From Chromatiales bacterium (lineage in GTDB: Bacteria; Pseudomonadota; Gammaproteobacteria; Steroidobacterales; GCA-2729495), in contig JACKNI010000002.1 of assembly GCA_024234935.1 (NCBI GenBank), positions 310,001 through 374,000 on the forward strand: a stretch of DNA of 64,000 nucleotides, given 5' to 3'. The position numbers were made by a program, and so were the translations under genes. This document shows positions 53,229-62,333 of the stretch, piece after piece. Under the pieces are notes generated by a model. It did not search any database. It was not told the origin of the DNA and was given only the letters and a program-made list of their open reading frames with translations. Position 1 is the first letter of the stretch. Each line of letters opens with the position of its first letter.

Positions 53229-54601
53229 AGCAACGTGGCCCCTGGCAGCGCCCGGCTGGCGGCAGCCAGTCCGATGCGGCCGGATCGCTCAACCGGGCGA
53301 TGGCGGCGCGCGCGGTACTGCGGGTCATCGAGCAGGGCGCAACGCTGGAAAGTGCGCTTGCTGCAGAAGACCCCACCGGCATCGAGGATCGCGACCGCGC
53401 CCACATCCAGGCCCTGGCTTTCGGCGCAGTGCGCTGGCATCACCGCCATCAGGCTATTCTCGGCGAACTGCTCGACCGGCCGCTGCGCAGCCGTGACCGG
53501 ATCCTCGAGGCGCTGCTCTCGGTCGGCCTGTTTCAGCTCAACGACCCCGGGCAACCGGACTACGCGGCAGTATCCGCAACCGTCGGGGCAACGCGCCTGC
53601 TCGGACAGCCGCGCGCAGCGGGACTCGTCAATGCCGCCTTGCGCCGCTATCAGCGCGAAGCTGATTCGATACTTGCGCGCGTGACGGAATCAGCCGAGGG
53701 CCGCCATGCACATCCGGCCTGGCTGATCAGGCAACTGCAGCAGGACTGGCCCGACTGCTGGGCAGATGTGCTTGATGCCAACCAGCGACAGCCGCCGCTC
53801 TGGCTGCGCGTCAACGGCATGCGCACGACCGTCAGCGAGTACGCAGCCCTGCTGCAGGCCGAACCGGGTCTTGCCTCAACGACACTGGCGGGAGCAGCCC
53901 TCGCCCTCAAGCTGGAGACAGCGGTCGCCACCGGCAGACTGCCGGGCTTTGCTGCCGGACTCGTCACCGTACAGGACGCCGCCTCACAGCTCGCCGCCCG
54001 CCTGCTCGATCCGCAGCCGGGCATGCGCGTGCTGGATGCCTGCGCGGCGCCAGGCGGCAAATCGACTCATCTGCTCGAGTATGCAGCGGGCCGGATCGAG
54101 CTGACTGCACTCGATGTGTCGGCGGAACGTCTGCCTCTCGTTCAGAGCAATCTGACACGGCTCGGACTGACGGCACAGCTCATCGCCGGCGATGCGACGA
54201 CACCGGAGCAGTGGTGGGACGGCCGGCCCTACGACCGGATTCTCGTCGATGCACCCTGCTCGGCCACCGGCGTGATCCGGCGCCACCCGGACATCAAGTT
54301 TCTGCGCCGCGCCGCGGATCTGCCGGTGCTGGCTGCCCGGCAAGGCCTGATGATCGAGAGGCTCCTGCCGCTGCTGCGTCCGGGCGGACAGTTGCTGTAC
54401 AGCACCTGCTCACTGTTCCGGGCGGAGAACAGCATGGTGGTCAGCCGCTTTCTCGCCGCTCATCCTGAAGTGCGCGAGATTCCACTCCCGGACGATCTGC
54501 CGGGCGTGACGGTCACGGCGGATCCCGGCCGCCAGATCCTGCCGGGTACTGCGGATACCGACGGCTTCTACTATGCTTTAATGGCTTTCTCGCCTGACTG
54601 A
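53225..54601 (+). CDS. rsmB: 16S rRNA (cytosine967-C5)-methyltransferase
   Basis: 458 residues from GTG 53225, which overlaps the fmt stop codon. An N-terminal NusB-like domain (about 25-155) is followed by an AdoMet methyltransferase: VLDACAAPGGKSTHLLEYA (about 260-278), DAPCSATGVIRRHPD (about 344-358) with one catalytic Cys and YSTCSLFRAEN (about 397) with the second. It completes def-fmt-rsmB. The in-frame sequence upstream of 53225 lies inside fmt and is not used. Confidence 0.95.
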   Translation: MKQRGPWQRPAGGSQSDAAGSLNRAMAARAVLRVIEQGATLESALAAEDPTGIEDRDRAHIQALAFGAVRWHHRHQAILGELLDRPLRSRDRILEALLSVGLFQLNDPGQPDYAAVSATVGATRLLGQPRAAGLVNAALRRYQREADSILARVTESAEGRHAHPAWLIRQLQQDWPDCWADVLDANQRQPPLWLRVNGMRTTVSEYAALLQAEPGLASTTLAGAALALKLETAVATGRLPGFAAGLVTVQDAASQLAARLLDPQPGMRVLDACAAPGGKSTHLLEYAAGRIELTALDVSAERLPLVQSNLTRLGLTAQLIAGDATTPEQWWDGRPYDRILVDAPCSATGVIRRHPDIKFLRRAADLPVLAARQGLMIERLLPLLRPGGQLLYSTCSLFRAENSMVVSRFLAAHPEVREIPLPDDLPGVTVTADPGRQILPGTADTDGFYYALMAFSPD

Positions 54602-54642
54602 TGCAGCCAGGCAGTTCCCGTTTCCGGTCTGAAATCTGAACA

Positions 54643-55278
54643 GTGCGGCAGTACATGCAATTCTTTCCATATCCGGCATCACCGGCAAAAGCCGGGGGCG
54701 CGTGTCACTGGCCGCTGCGCAGGCTGGTTATGGTTGTCATGCTGATCCTGTGTGGCGTCGGTCTCACGCCAGCGGTAGTTGCCCAGGAAACAGACATCGT
54801 CATCCGCGATGTCCGCACCGAACTCAGGGACAAGGTCTGGTACCTGTCCGCACGTATCGACTACCAGCTGAACCGGCAGATGCTCGATGCCCTGCAGAAC
54901 GGCATCCGCCTGACCTTCAGCCTGCAGGTGGAAGTCAACGAGGTCAGGAACTGGCTGCCCGACACTGAGGTCGTGGCCCTGCACAGGGACTACGAGCTTT
55001 CATGGCAGCCGCTGTCGCGCGGCTACCTGGTACGCAACCTCGGCACCGATGAACAGACCGCTCACACCACGCTGTTCGCCGCACTCCACGAGCTGGGCAC
55101 GATAACGGAACTGCCGCTGGTCGATGCCAGCGTGCTTGACGCGGATGCGCGTTACGAAGTCAGCCTGCGTACCCTGCTCGACCAGCAGCACCTGCCGGGC
55201 CCCTTGCGCATACTGGCATTCTGGAACGATGACTTCAGTCTGGAAAGCGGCTGGCATCAATGGCCACTCGAAGAGTAG
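54643..55278 (+). CDS. DUF4390-family protein
   Basis: 211 residues from a GTG at 54643; an ATG at 54655 is an equally plausible start. One N-terminal hydrophobic segment (LVMVVMLILCGVGLTPAVVAQ) acts as signal or anchor. The remainder is a periplasmic beta-rich DUF4390 domain (VWYLSARIDYQLNRQM, IRLTFSLQVEV, ILAFWNDDFSLESGW). The function is unknown, but the gene often precedes ntrYX-type kinases. Its end overlaps ntrY by 19 bp. Confidence 0.88.
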   Translation: MRQYMQFFPYPASPAKAGGACHWPLRRLVMVVMLILCGVGLTPAVVAQETDIVIRDVRTELRDKVWYLSARIDYQLNRQMLDALQNGIRLTFSLQVEVNEVRNWLPDTEVVALHRDYELSWQPLSRGYLVRNLGTDEQTAHTTLFAALHELGTITELPLVDASVLDADARYEVSLRTLLDQQHLPGPLRILAFWNDDFSLESGWHQWPLEE

Positions 55279-57503
55279 TCCGAACCGCCGGCCTGATCAT
55301 TGCTATAGCAGCGGTATTGCTGGGCGTCACGGCCCTGTTGCTGCTCGCACAGTCCGCGCCCAGCCTGCAGGGCTTCAGCCGACGTCACCTGGTCATCATC
55401 GGCGTCAATATCAGCGCGGCACTCCTGCTGCTGGCACTGATCGCCGGCAATCTCGTCCAGCTGATACGCGACTACCGGCGACATGCCCCCGGCTCCAGAC
55501 TTCGGCTGCGCCTGGTCACGATGTTCGTGGGACTGACGCTCGCGCCCCTGTTCATCGTTTACCTGTTTGCACTGAACTCCATCAACAGCGGCATCGACAA
55601 CTGGTTTGACACCGATCTCAGCACGGAGCTGTCTTCGGCGCTGAAGCTGAGCCGCGAAACGCTCGATACCCAGGCTACCTCACGACTGCTGCAGACTGGC
55701 GCACTGGCGGCAGCGCTCGGCAACCTGGAGGGCGATCCCCTGCAGCGCGCACTCGGCGTACTGCGCACCGATGCCGGTGCCGTGGAGCTGACCGTATTCA
55801 ACGGACAACTGCAGGTTGTCGGCTCGAGCATGCAGGGCGCCCGGCTACCGCCGCGGCTGGCCGACGATGTGCTTGCCGAACTGCGCCGGACCCGGACGTT
55901 TGTCACGCTCGAACCAGAGGCCAACGACCGCTACCAGATCCGTGCCGCGGCCACCATTCCGGGCGACCACGATGCTCTCGCGCCGCGGTACCTGCAGGCC
56001 ATATTCCCGGTCGGCGAACGCCAGGGGCGACTGGCTGATGCGGTTGAAGACACCTACATGCGCTACGCGGAACTGTCCTATCTCCGCAATCCCCTGAAAT
56101 TCAGCCTGGCCCTGACGCTGTCACTGGTGCTGCTGCTGTCGCTGCTGGCTGCAGCGGCGGGCGCCTTTTATTTTTCGCGCCGGCTCTCGGCGCCGATCGA
56201 GGCCCTTGCCATCGGCACCGATGCCGTTGCCAAGGGCAACTTCGACACGCACCTGCCGCGCGGAGCAGCGGACGAGATCGGCTTCCTCATCGAGTCCTTC
56301 AACGGCATGATCGAGCGCCTGAAGAGCGCACGCGAGGAAGGGCGCAAGAGCCGGCAGCAACTGGAAAGCGAGCGTGCCAATCTCGCCACCATTCTCGGCA
56401 GCCTTTCCACCGGAGTCATCGCGATCGAGCCGGATGGCACGATGCGCATTGCCAACGATGCGGCCGGCATGGTGCTGGGTTTCGACCTGACCACCCTGAC
56501 CGGGACCCCCTGGAAAAATGCGGGCAGCAGCAGCGCTGTCGTTGCGCAGTTCATCGAGGCACTCGAACCGCATCTGCAGGGCGAGCCGGCCGGGTGGCGC
56601 GGACAGGTCGTGCTGCGTACGGAAAACAGCCGGCGGATTCTCAACTGCGCGAGTTCGCCGCTGCCGGGCGATACGGAAACCGGCGGTGGCGCAATCGTCG
56701 TGTTCGACGATGTCACCGAGTTGCTGCTGGCGCAGAGGGATGCGGCCTGGGGTGAGGTCGCGCGACGCCTGGCCCACGAGATCAAGAACCCGCTGACACC
56801 CATACGGCTGGCTGCCGAGCGCATCCGGCGCTGGTATCTGCCCAACATGAGCGACGAAGACGGCAAGGTACTTGACCGCTCGACCCATACGATAGTGCAG
56901 CAGGTCGAGGCGATGCGCGACATGGTAAACGCCTTCAGCGAGTATGCGCGTGCACCGGCGATCAGTATCGGCCGGGTCGATCTGGCCCGGCTGATCAGCG
57001 AGGTCGCATGGCTGTACCGGGCGCAGGAAGGACAGCCAGCGGTACAACTCAGGCTCGACGACGAAATCGAGATCGAGGCCGACGCGGTACGCGTTCGCCA
57101 GTTGCTGCATAACCTGATACGGAATGCCCAGGAGGCACTGGAAGGACAAGCCGATGCGCAGATTGAAATCGCCGCCGGCTTCGTTCCCGGTACAGACCGC
57201 GGCATGGCAGAGATCAGCGTTACCGACAACGGACCGGGAATCGTCGCCGAACTGCTGCCGCGGCTTTTCGAGCCCTATGTCACGAACAAGAACAAGGGCA
57301 CCGGCCTGGGGCTTGCGATCGTCAGGAAGCTGGTCGAAGAGCACGGTGGCACGGTTTCGGCAGAGAACATTCCTCCGCATGGCGCACGGCTCACCGTGCG
57401 CCTGCCCGTTCGCGCGCGGAGCACCGACATGACAGGCGAAAGTCGTGCCCTGTGGTCGGATGACAAGGCCGAACGGCAGTTGCCGACACGGAGTGAAGCA
57501 TGA
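55260..57503 (+). CDS. ntrY: NtrY-like sensor histidine kinase
   Basis: 747 residues. An N-terminal membrane region (about 10-100, three segments), a periplasmic loop of about 170 residues, another membrane segment near 290, then HAMP (about 305-360), PAS (about 370-480), HisKA with LAHEIKNPLTPIRLA (His506) and HATPase with NLIRNAQEAL and GTGLGLAIV. This is the NtrY architecture, linked in other bacteria to envelope, redox and nitrogen signals. It overlaps DUF4390 and, by 4 bp (ATGA), ntrX. Confidence 0.93.
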   Translation: MATRRVVRTAGLIIAIAAVLLGVTALLLLAQSAPSLQGFSRRHLVIIGVNISAALLLLALIAGNLVQLIRDYRRHAPGSRLRLRLVTMFVGLTLAPLFIVYLFALNSINSGIDNWFDTDLSTELSSALKLSRETLDTQATSRLLQTGALAAALGNLEGDPLQRALGVLRTDAGAVELTVFNGQLQVVGSSMQGARLPPRLADDVLAELRRTRTFVTLEPEANDRYQIRAAATIPGDHDALAPRYLQAIFPVGERQGRLADAVEDTYMRYAELSYLRNPLKFSLALTLSLVLLLSLLAAAAGAFYFSRRLSAPIEALAIGTDAVAKGNFDTHLPRGAADEIGFLIESFNGMIERLKSAREEGRKSRQQLESERANLATILGSLSTGVIAIEPDGTMRIANDAAGMVLGFDLTTLTGTPWKNAGSSSAVVAQFIEALEPHLQGEPAGWRGQVVLRTENSRRILNCASSPLPGDTETGGGAIVVFDDVTELLLAQRDAAWGEVARRLAHEIKNPLTPIRLAAERIRRWYLPNMSDEDGKVLDRSTHTIVQQVEAMRDMVNAFSEYARAPAISIGRVDLARLISEVAWLYRAQEGQPAVQLRLDDEIEIEADAVRVRQLLHNLIRNAQEALEGQADAQIEIAAGFVPGTDRGMAEISVTDNGPGIVAELLPRLFEPYVTNKNKGTGLGLAIVRKLVEEHGGTVSAENIPPHGARLTVRLPVRARSTDMTGESRALWSDDKAERQLPTRSEA

Positions 57504-58858
57504 GCCCCGCACACATCCTGGTCGTCGATGATGAAGCGGACATCTGCAGCACCATCAGCGACATCCTCACGGACGAAGGTTATTCCGTCAGCGTCGCCGC
57601 GGATGCCGCGGAAGCACGCCGGGAAGTGCAACGGACTGCACCAGATCTCGTCCTGCTCGATGTGTGGATGCCGGACATCGACGGCATCACGCTGCTGCGC
57701 GAATGGACCGAGGCCGGCACGCCTGGCTGTCCCGTGGTCATTCTGTCCGGCCATGGCACCGTTGAAACCGCAGTGGAAGCCACGCGTCTCGGTGCAGTCG
57801 ATTTTGTCGAGAAACCGCTGTCACTGGCCAAGCTGCTCCGGACGGTCAGGAAAGCACTCGATGCATCGAGCCACACGCAGCACGCCGAAGCGCAGCGCAG
57901 GCTGCAGCCGGAATCGCTTGCGCCCACCGGGCGCAGCGATGCGATGCGCCTGTTGCGCGACCAGGCTGCAGCCGTTGCAGCCCGACCCGAGGCCGTGCTG
58001 ATCGTCGGCGAACCGGGCTCCGGACGCAGCGTGCTTGCGCAACACATCCACAGCCTTGCGGGTGGGGCAGATCGCCCCTTTATCACGCTGGTCGGCAGCT
58101 CGGTCCCGGAGGAGAACGCGGCGCAGATCCTGTTTGGCATCGGCGCCGGTGAGCAGGATGAGGCCGGAATTCTCGAGCGGGCGGCGGGCGGAACACTCTA
58201 TTTGCGCAATCTCGATGCACTGTGCCCGGTGGCGCAACGGCTGCTGGCGGGCGCCCTCGAGCAGGGCAGCTTCGTACGGGTCGGGCATGCCGTGACCATA
58301 CCTGTCGACCTCCGCGTCATCGGCTCCCTGTCGCCGGCACGCGCCGACAAGGTGCGTCCGGACCTGCTGTCGCGTCTGGCCGTGCTGGAATTGCGGGTAC
58401 CGGCATTGCGCGACCGCCGCGAGGATGTTCCCGAACTGCTGCGCGAATGTGCAGAGCACCTGGTCGAGCAGGAAGGCCTGCCATTCCGCCGCTTCGGGCT
58501 GGCGGCACAGAATCGCCTGCGCAATTACCCCTGGCCCGGCAATGTCCGTGAACTGTCCACACTCGTGCGCCGGTTGCTGGTCGCCGGTGGCCCCGAAGAG
58601 ATCAGCCTGGCTGAACTCGAGCAGCAACTCGTGCCGCCGCAGTCCGACACTGCGTCGCTCGTTCAGCAGGATCTGCTCGGCATGCCCCTGCGTGAAGCGC
58701 GCGAACAGTTCGAACGCAGCTATCTGAGCCAGCAGCTTGCGCTCTGCGGCGGACGCGTGGGACAACTCGCCAAACGGGTGGGCATGGAGCGCACGCACCT
58801 GTATCGCAAGCTGCGTTCGCTCGGCATCGATTTCAGGCAGGTGGCAGAGGACGACTAG
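57500..58858 (+). CDS. ntrX: NtrX-like response regulator with degenerate AAA+ domain
   Basis: 452 residues. The receiver has phosphoacceptor Asp54 (LLDVWMPD). The central domain aligns with sigma-54 activators but lacks key residues: Walker A reads GEPGSGRS with Arg176 in place of Lys, the GAFTGA loop is replaced by IGAGEQ (about 214-219), and Walker B is LYLRNLDA without the acidic pair. The C-terminal Fis-type HTH (about 408-445; GGRVGQLAKRVGMERTHLYR) is intact. It probably binds DNA and acts on sigma-70 promoters without ATP hydrolysis. Partner of the overlapping ntrY. Confidence 0.92.
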   Translation: MSPAHILVVDDEADICSTISDILTDEGYSVSVAADAAEARREVQRTAPDLVLLDVWMPDIDGITLLREWTEAGTPGCPVVILSGHGTVETAVEATRLGAVDFVEKPLSLAKLLRTVRKALDASSHTQHAEAQRRLQPESLAPTGRSDAMRLLRDQAAAVAARPEAVLIVGEPGSGRSVLAQHIHSLAGGADRPFITLVGSSVPEENAAQILFGIGAGEQDEAGILERAAGGTLYLRNLDALCPVAQRLLAGALEQGSFVRVGHAVTIPVDLRVIGSLSPARADKVRPDLLSRLAVLELRVPALRDRREDVPELLRECAEHLVEQEGLPFRRFGLAAQNRLRNYPWPGNVRELSTLVRRLLVAGGPEEISLAELEQQLVPPQSDTASLVQQDLLGMPLREAREQFERSYLSQQLALCGGRVGQLAKRVGMERTHLYRKLRSLGIDFRQVAEDD

Positions 58859-59927
58859 CAGCGAGGTACTTCTGCAGACTGGCCGGCAAGCGCCGGATAT
58901 CGACCTCCTGCAGCCCCGGCGGCTTCGGTCGCGAGTTCCAGGTCTGCCAGAACACCGGCACGGCTCCGGCGAGTCGTCCGCTGCGCGCATCGGCAATCAG
59001 GCAGGCCAGCGCCTTGGCGGTGTAGGTCGTTTCAAGCTTGAGTCCGGCGAGATCGCGGGCCAGGTGCATCGCCTCCACGCCTTCCGGTGTCGGCTGCGCA
59101 TAGCCGGCGCCGAGGAAACCGCTGCGAAACTCGAAACGCGACTGCGGATCCGGACAGGACGATACGCTGGCATCACGCTGCTGCATCTCTGCACCGGCGG
59201 CCTTGCACAGCGCGGCAACTGCCGGCGCCGAAACGCGCTCCTGCGGCAGGATCGGCACACCGACCACCGTGGCATCGCTGCCGGCCAGGTACAGGCCCAG
59301 CACCAGCCCGGCAACACTGCCCATGGTGCCGCAGGCCACATAGATGCGCACGGGATCGCGTACCCCGAGCGCCGCAAGCTCTGCCGCGATTTCGAAGCCG
59401 GCCGCAACGAAACCGATCGTGCCGAGTGGCGATGAACCGCCCCAGGGGATTTCATAGACCAGGTCCGCACCGCCCGGATGCTGCGCGCGGATATGCGCGG
59501 CAGTTTCCAGCATCTGCGCATAACCTGCCGCCGGCGTCAGTTGCGTGCCAAGCCGCAGGTGCCAGCGCAACGTGTCGGCAACCCAGGGCGTCTGCACCTG
59601 GTCCGAGGTCACGACATGACAGTCGAGCCCAAGCTGCCGGGCATAGATCGATGTTGCCAGTGCATGATTTGAACCGGCAGCGCCAAAGGTCAGGACCGCG
59701 TTGCAACCGCGCGCCAGCGCATCGCCGAGCAGGTACTCGAGCTTGCGCACCTTGTTGCCGCCATAGGGCGATGCACTCAGGTCGTCGCGTTTGATGAGCA
59801 GCGAGGGGACGCCGAGCGCCGCACCGAACCCGGGCGCAGGCTCGAGCGCCGTGGGCAGATCAGCAAGCGCCTGCCACGGCAGCCGTGCGGCGAGCTGCGG
59901 AAACCGGTGGTCAAAAGGACGCGTCAT
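58833..59927 (-). CDS. PLP-dependent D-cysteine desulfhydrase / ACC-deaminase family
   Basis: 364 residues of fold-type II. The PLP lysine region is KRDDLSASPYGGNKVRKLEY (about 45-64; the lysine is in GGNKVRK), with GAAGSNHALATSIYAR (about 80-95) binding the phosphate and GTMGSVAGLVLGLYLAG (about 200-216). The family includes D-cysteine desulfhydrase (DcyD) and ACC deaminase; residues alone do not settle the substrate. It overlaps the ntrX 3' end by 26 bp on the opposite strand. It follows the SPOR gene by 24 bp on the same strand. Confidence 0.88.
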   Translation of the reverse strand: MTRPFDHRFPQLAARLPWQALADLPTALEPAPGFGAALGVPSLLIKRDDLSASPYGGNKVRKLEYLLGDALARGCNAVLTFGAAGSNHALATSIYARQLGLDCHVVTSDQVQTPWVADTLRWHLRLGTQLTPAAGYAQMLETAAHIRAQHPGGADLVYEIPWGGSSPLGTIGFVAAGFEIAAELAALGVRDPVRIYVACGTMGSVAGLVLGLYLAGSDATVVGVPILPQERVSAPAVAALCKAAGAEMQQRDASVSSCPDPQSRFEFRSGFLGAGYAQPTPEGVEAMHLARDLAGLKLETTYTAKALACLIADARSGRLAGAVPVFWQTWNSRPKPPGLQEVDIRRLPASLQKYLAASRPLPPA

Positions 59928-59951
59928 GCGCTCGCCTGCGAAAGCCGGGCA

Positions 59952-60494
59952 TCATTCCACGACGGGAATGACCATGAAGTCGATACGGTTCTGGCGCAGC
60001 CGGGCCCGCAGGCGGTTGAGCTGATCGAGATCGTCAATCGGCCCGATACGGACGCGATGGAAGGTCCGGCCATCAGCCTCGGCGCTCTGGATCTCGGCAA
60101 CGATGCCGAGCAGCGCCAGGCGCGCCTTGACCTTGTCTGCTTCGGCAAAGGCCGGGAAGGCACCGGCCTGCACGACGTAGGTGCCTGGTGTCACCACCGG
60201 CGGCAAACTGATACCGGCAGCAGACGACTTTCCATCCTCTGCTATCGGTACCTCCGCATTGGGCAGGGTGTCGTAAAACTCGAAGCGGTCAGGATCTTCG
60301 ACAGGCGTTGCAGGCGCAGCCTTTGCCGCGGGCTTCTTCACTTCCTTCACCGGCGGCGCGGCACCAGGCCCGCGCTGCGTAAAGTAGTACCAGGCGCCGC
60401 CACCGAGCACGACGAGCAGCAGCACGGCCAGCCACAGGCTGCTGAGCGGCCTGGTGGCCGCACGCCGCTTCCTTGTCTTGCGTCTGCGTGCCAT
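59952..60494 (-). CDS. SPOR-domain membrane protein
   Basis: 180 residues. A basic cytoplasmic start (MARRRKTRKRR), one membrane segment (LWLAVLLLVVLGGGAWYYF, about 20-38), a Pro/Ala/Lys linker with FEFYDTLPN (the FtsN-like pattern), and a C-terminal SPOR domain (about 105-178; YVVQAGAFPAFAEADKVKAR, RVRIGPIDDL). It likely binds denuded septal glycan, like FtsN or DedD. It follows argS by 8 bp, a common arrangement. Confidence 0.92.
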   Translation of the reverse strand: MARRRKTRKRRAATRPLSSLWLAVLLLVVLGGGAWYYFTQRGPGAAPPVKEVKKPAAKAAPATPVEDPDRFEFYDTLPNAEVPIAEDGKSSAAGISLPPVVTPGTYVVQAGAFPAFAEADKVKARLALLGIVAEIQSAEADGRTFHRVRIGPIDDLDQLNRLRARLRQNRIDFMVIPVVE

Positions 60495-60502
60495 ACCGTC
60501 CC

Positions 60503-62260
60503 CTACATCTGGTCCAGGGCGCGAATGCCCAGCAGCTGCAGACCGCTGCGCAGCACGCTGCGGGTCGCCCGCACCAGCGTGAGCCGCGCACGACTGCGGA
60601 CCGGCTCGGCCACATCAAGCACCACATGCCGGTTATAAAAGGTATTGAACACGCTGGCGAGCTCGTAAAGATAGTGTGCGACCTCGAAGGGCTCGCGCAG
60701 TTCCGCCGCACGGCGCAGGGCTCCGGCATATCCGCGCAACTTCTGCACCAGCAGCCACTCGTCATCAGTGCCGAGCGCGGCGAGATCGCCGGGTTCGTCA
60801 ATTGCGGCGAGACCAAGCTCACCGGCCTTGCGGAAGATGCCGCTCATGCGCGCATGCGCATACTGCAGGTAGGGGCCGGTATTGCCCTCGAATTGCAGCA
60901 CCGCATCCCAGTCGAAGCTGAGGTCGGTCATGCGTCGCGACGAGACATCGAAGTACAGGAGCGCCGCCTGCCCCACCGCCTCGCTGACCGCATCTGCCTC
61001 ACCGGCCGCCAGCCCGACCGTGCCACGCGCGCTCGCCTCGGCCCGCTGCGCACGAAAGCGGCCGGCACGGTCACGCGCTTCGTCGAGTACCGCTTCCAGC
61101 CAGACGGCCTCGCCCTTGCGCGTGGACATGCCGCGCACATAGCCGAAGCTGATGTTTTCGCAGCGAGACGGCCAGTTCACCGGCCACTTCTCCGCGACGG
61201 CCAGCTTGCCGAGCGCAGCGAAAACCTGGGCAAAGTGGTCTTCCTGGCGGGACACCACGTAGAGGTTGGCGCCAAACCGGTAACGCTCCCAGCGGTCGAT
61301 GGCTTCGGCGCAGTCGCGTGCGGCATAGGTCGAAGCGCCATCGGATTTCTGCAGCATGCACGGGGCGATGTCCCGCCCGAGCACGTCCGATACCTCGACC
61401 ACGATCGCACCCAGCGACTCCTTCGCCACGCCGGCTTTCAGGAAGCGCTGGATGACCGGCTGCACCTTGTGGTTGATTGCCGACTCGCCGTCGTAGGAAT
61501 CAAAGCTGACACCGAGCCGGGTATAGGTCCGGGTAAAACCCTCCAGCGACAACTCCCGGAACCGTGTCCAGAGTGCGCGGATCTCCGCATCACCCTGCTC
61601 CAGGCGCAGAAACAGGCTGCGTGCCTGCTCACGGACGGAAGGATCCTGCTCGCTCTCGCGGTTGGCACGGACGTACAGCTCAACCAGATAGTCGATCGCC
61701 CGCGCCTCGAGGGCCGCTTCGTCGCCCCACTTCTGCCAGGCATAGATCACGAAACCGAACTGCGTGCCCCAGTCGCCCAGATAGTTCTTGCGCAGCACCT
61801 CCCAGCCCTGGAACGCGAAGATCCGTGCCAGATCCGCACCGAGATTGGTGGAGCGCAGGTGACCGAAGTGAAAGGGCTTGGCGATATTGGGTGCGGAAAA
61901 ATCCAGCACCAGCAGCTGACCGCGCCCCATATCGGTGTGACCATAGGTGGCAGGACTCTCGCGGATCTCGCCGAGCACCTGACCGAGCGCATTGCGCCGG
62001 TTCAGGAACAGATTGAGGTAGGGCCCCTCGGCTCTGGCGCTGGCAATCAGCCGGTCCGACTGGATCTTTGCTGCCAGGTCCTGCGCGATCCTGTTCGGCG
62101 CCATACGCAGCTCTTTGGCAAGCTGGAAGCACGGAAACGCGCAGTCGCCCAAAGCCAGATTCGGCGGCGTGGTCAGCGCCGCTTCGATCTGCGCACTGCG
62201 CTCGACCGGCCAGTCCAGCGCGTTGCACAGGACCTGCGCGATGTGGGCTGTAATCTGCAT
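60503..62260 (-). CDS. argS: Arginyl-tRNA synthetase
   Basis: 585 residues. Class I synthetase. The HIGH-type motif is FHFGHLRSTNLG within NIAKPFHFGHLR (about 127-143). The C-terminal anticodon domain holds DALKLLG-like features, and MSTRKG (about 370) stands for KMSKS. An N-terminal Arg-tRNA-synthetase N domain (about 1-85) is present. The ATG at 62260 is normal. It lies between priA (73 bp upstream) and the SPOR gene. Confidence 0.95.
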   Translation of the reverse strand: MQITAHIAQVLCNALDWPVERSAQIEAALTTPPNLALGDCAFPCFQLAKELRMAPNRIAQDLAAKIQSDRLIASARAEGPYLNLFLNRRNALGQVLGEIRESPATYGHTDMGRGQLLVLDFSAPNIAKPFHFGHLRSTNLGADLARIFAFQGWEVLRKNYLGDWGTQFGFVIYAWQKWGDEAALEARAIDYLVELYVRANRESEQDPSVREQARSLFLRLEQGDAEIRALWTRFRELSLEGFTRTYTRLGVSFDSYDGESAINHKVQPVIQRFLKAGVAKESLGAIVVEVSDVLGRDIAPCMLQKSDGASTYAARDCAEAIDRWERYRFGANLYVVSRQEDHFAQVFAALGKLAVAEKWPVNWPSRCENISFGYVRGMSTRKGEAVWLEAVLDEARDRAGRFRAQRAEASARGTVGLAAGEADAVSEAVGQAALLYFDVSSRRMTDLSFDWDAVLQFEGNTGPYLQYAHARMSGIFRKAGELGLAAIDEPGDLAALGTDDEWLLVQKLRGYAGALRRAAELREPFEVAHYLYELASVFNTFYNRHVVLDVAEPVRSRARLTLVRATRSVLRSGLQLLGIRALDQM

Positions 62261-62333
62261 AGCGAAAAATATCGGCGGGGAATGACGGGGATTCTAGCCG
62301 GTTGCGGCGCTCTGTTGTTTCACGGATGCCATC

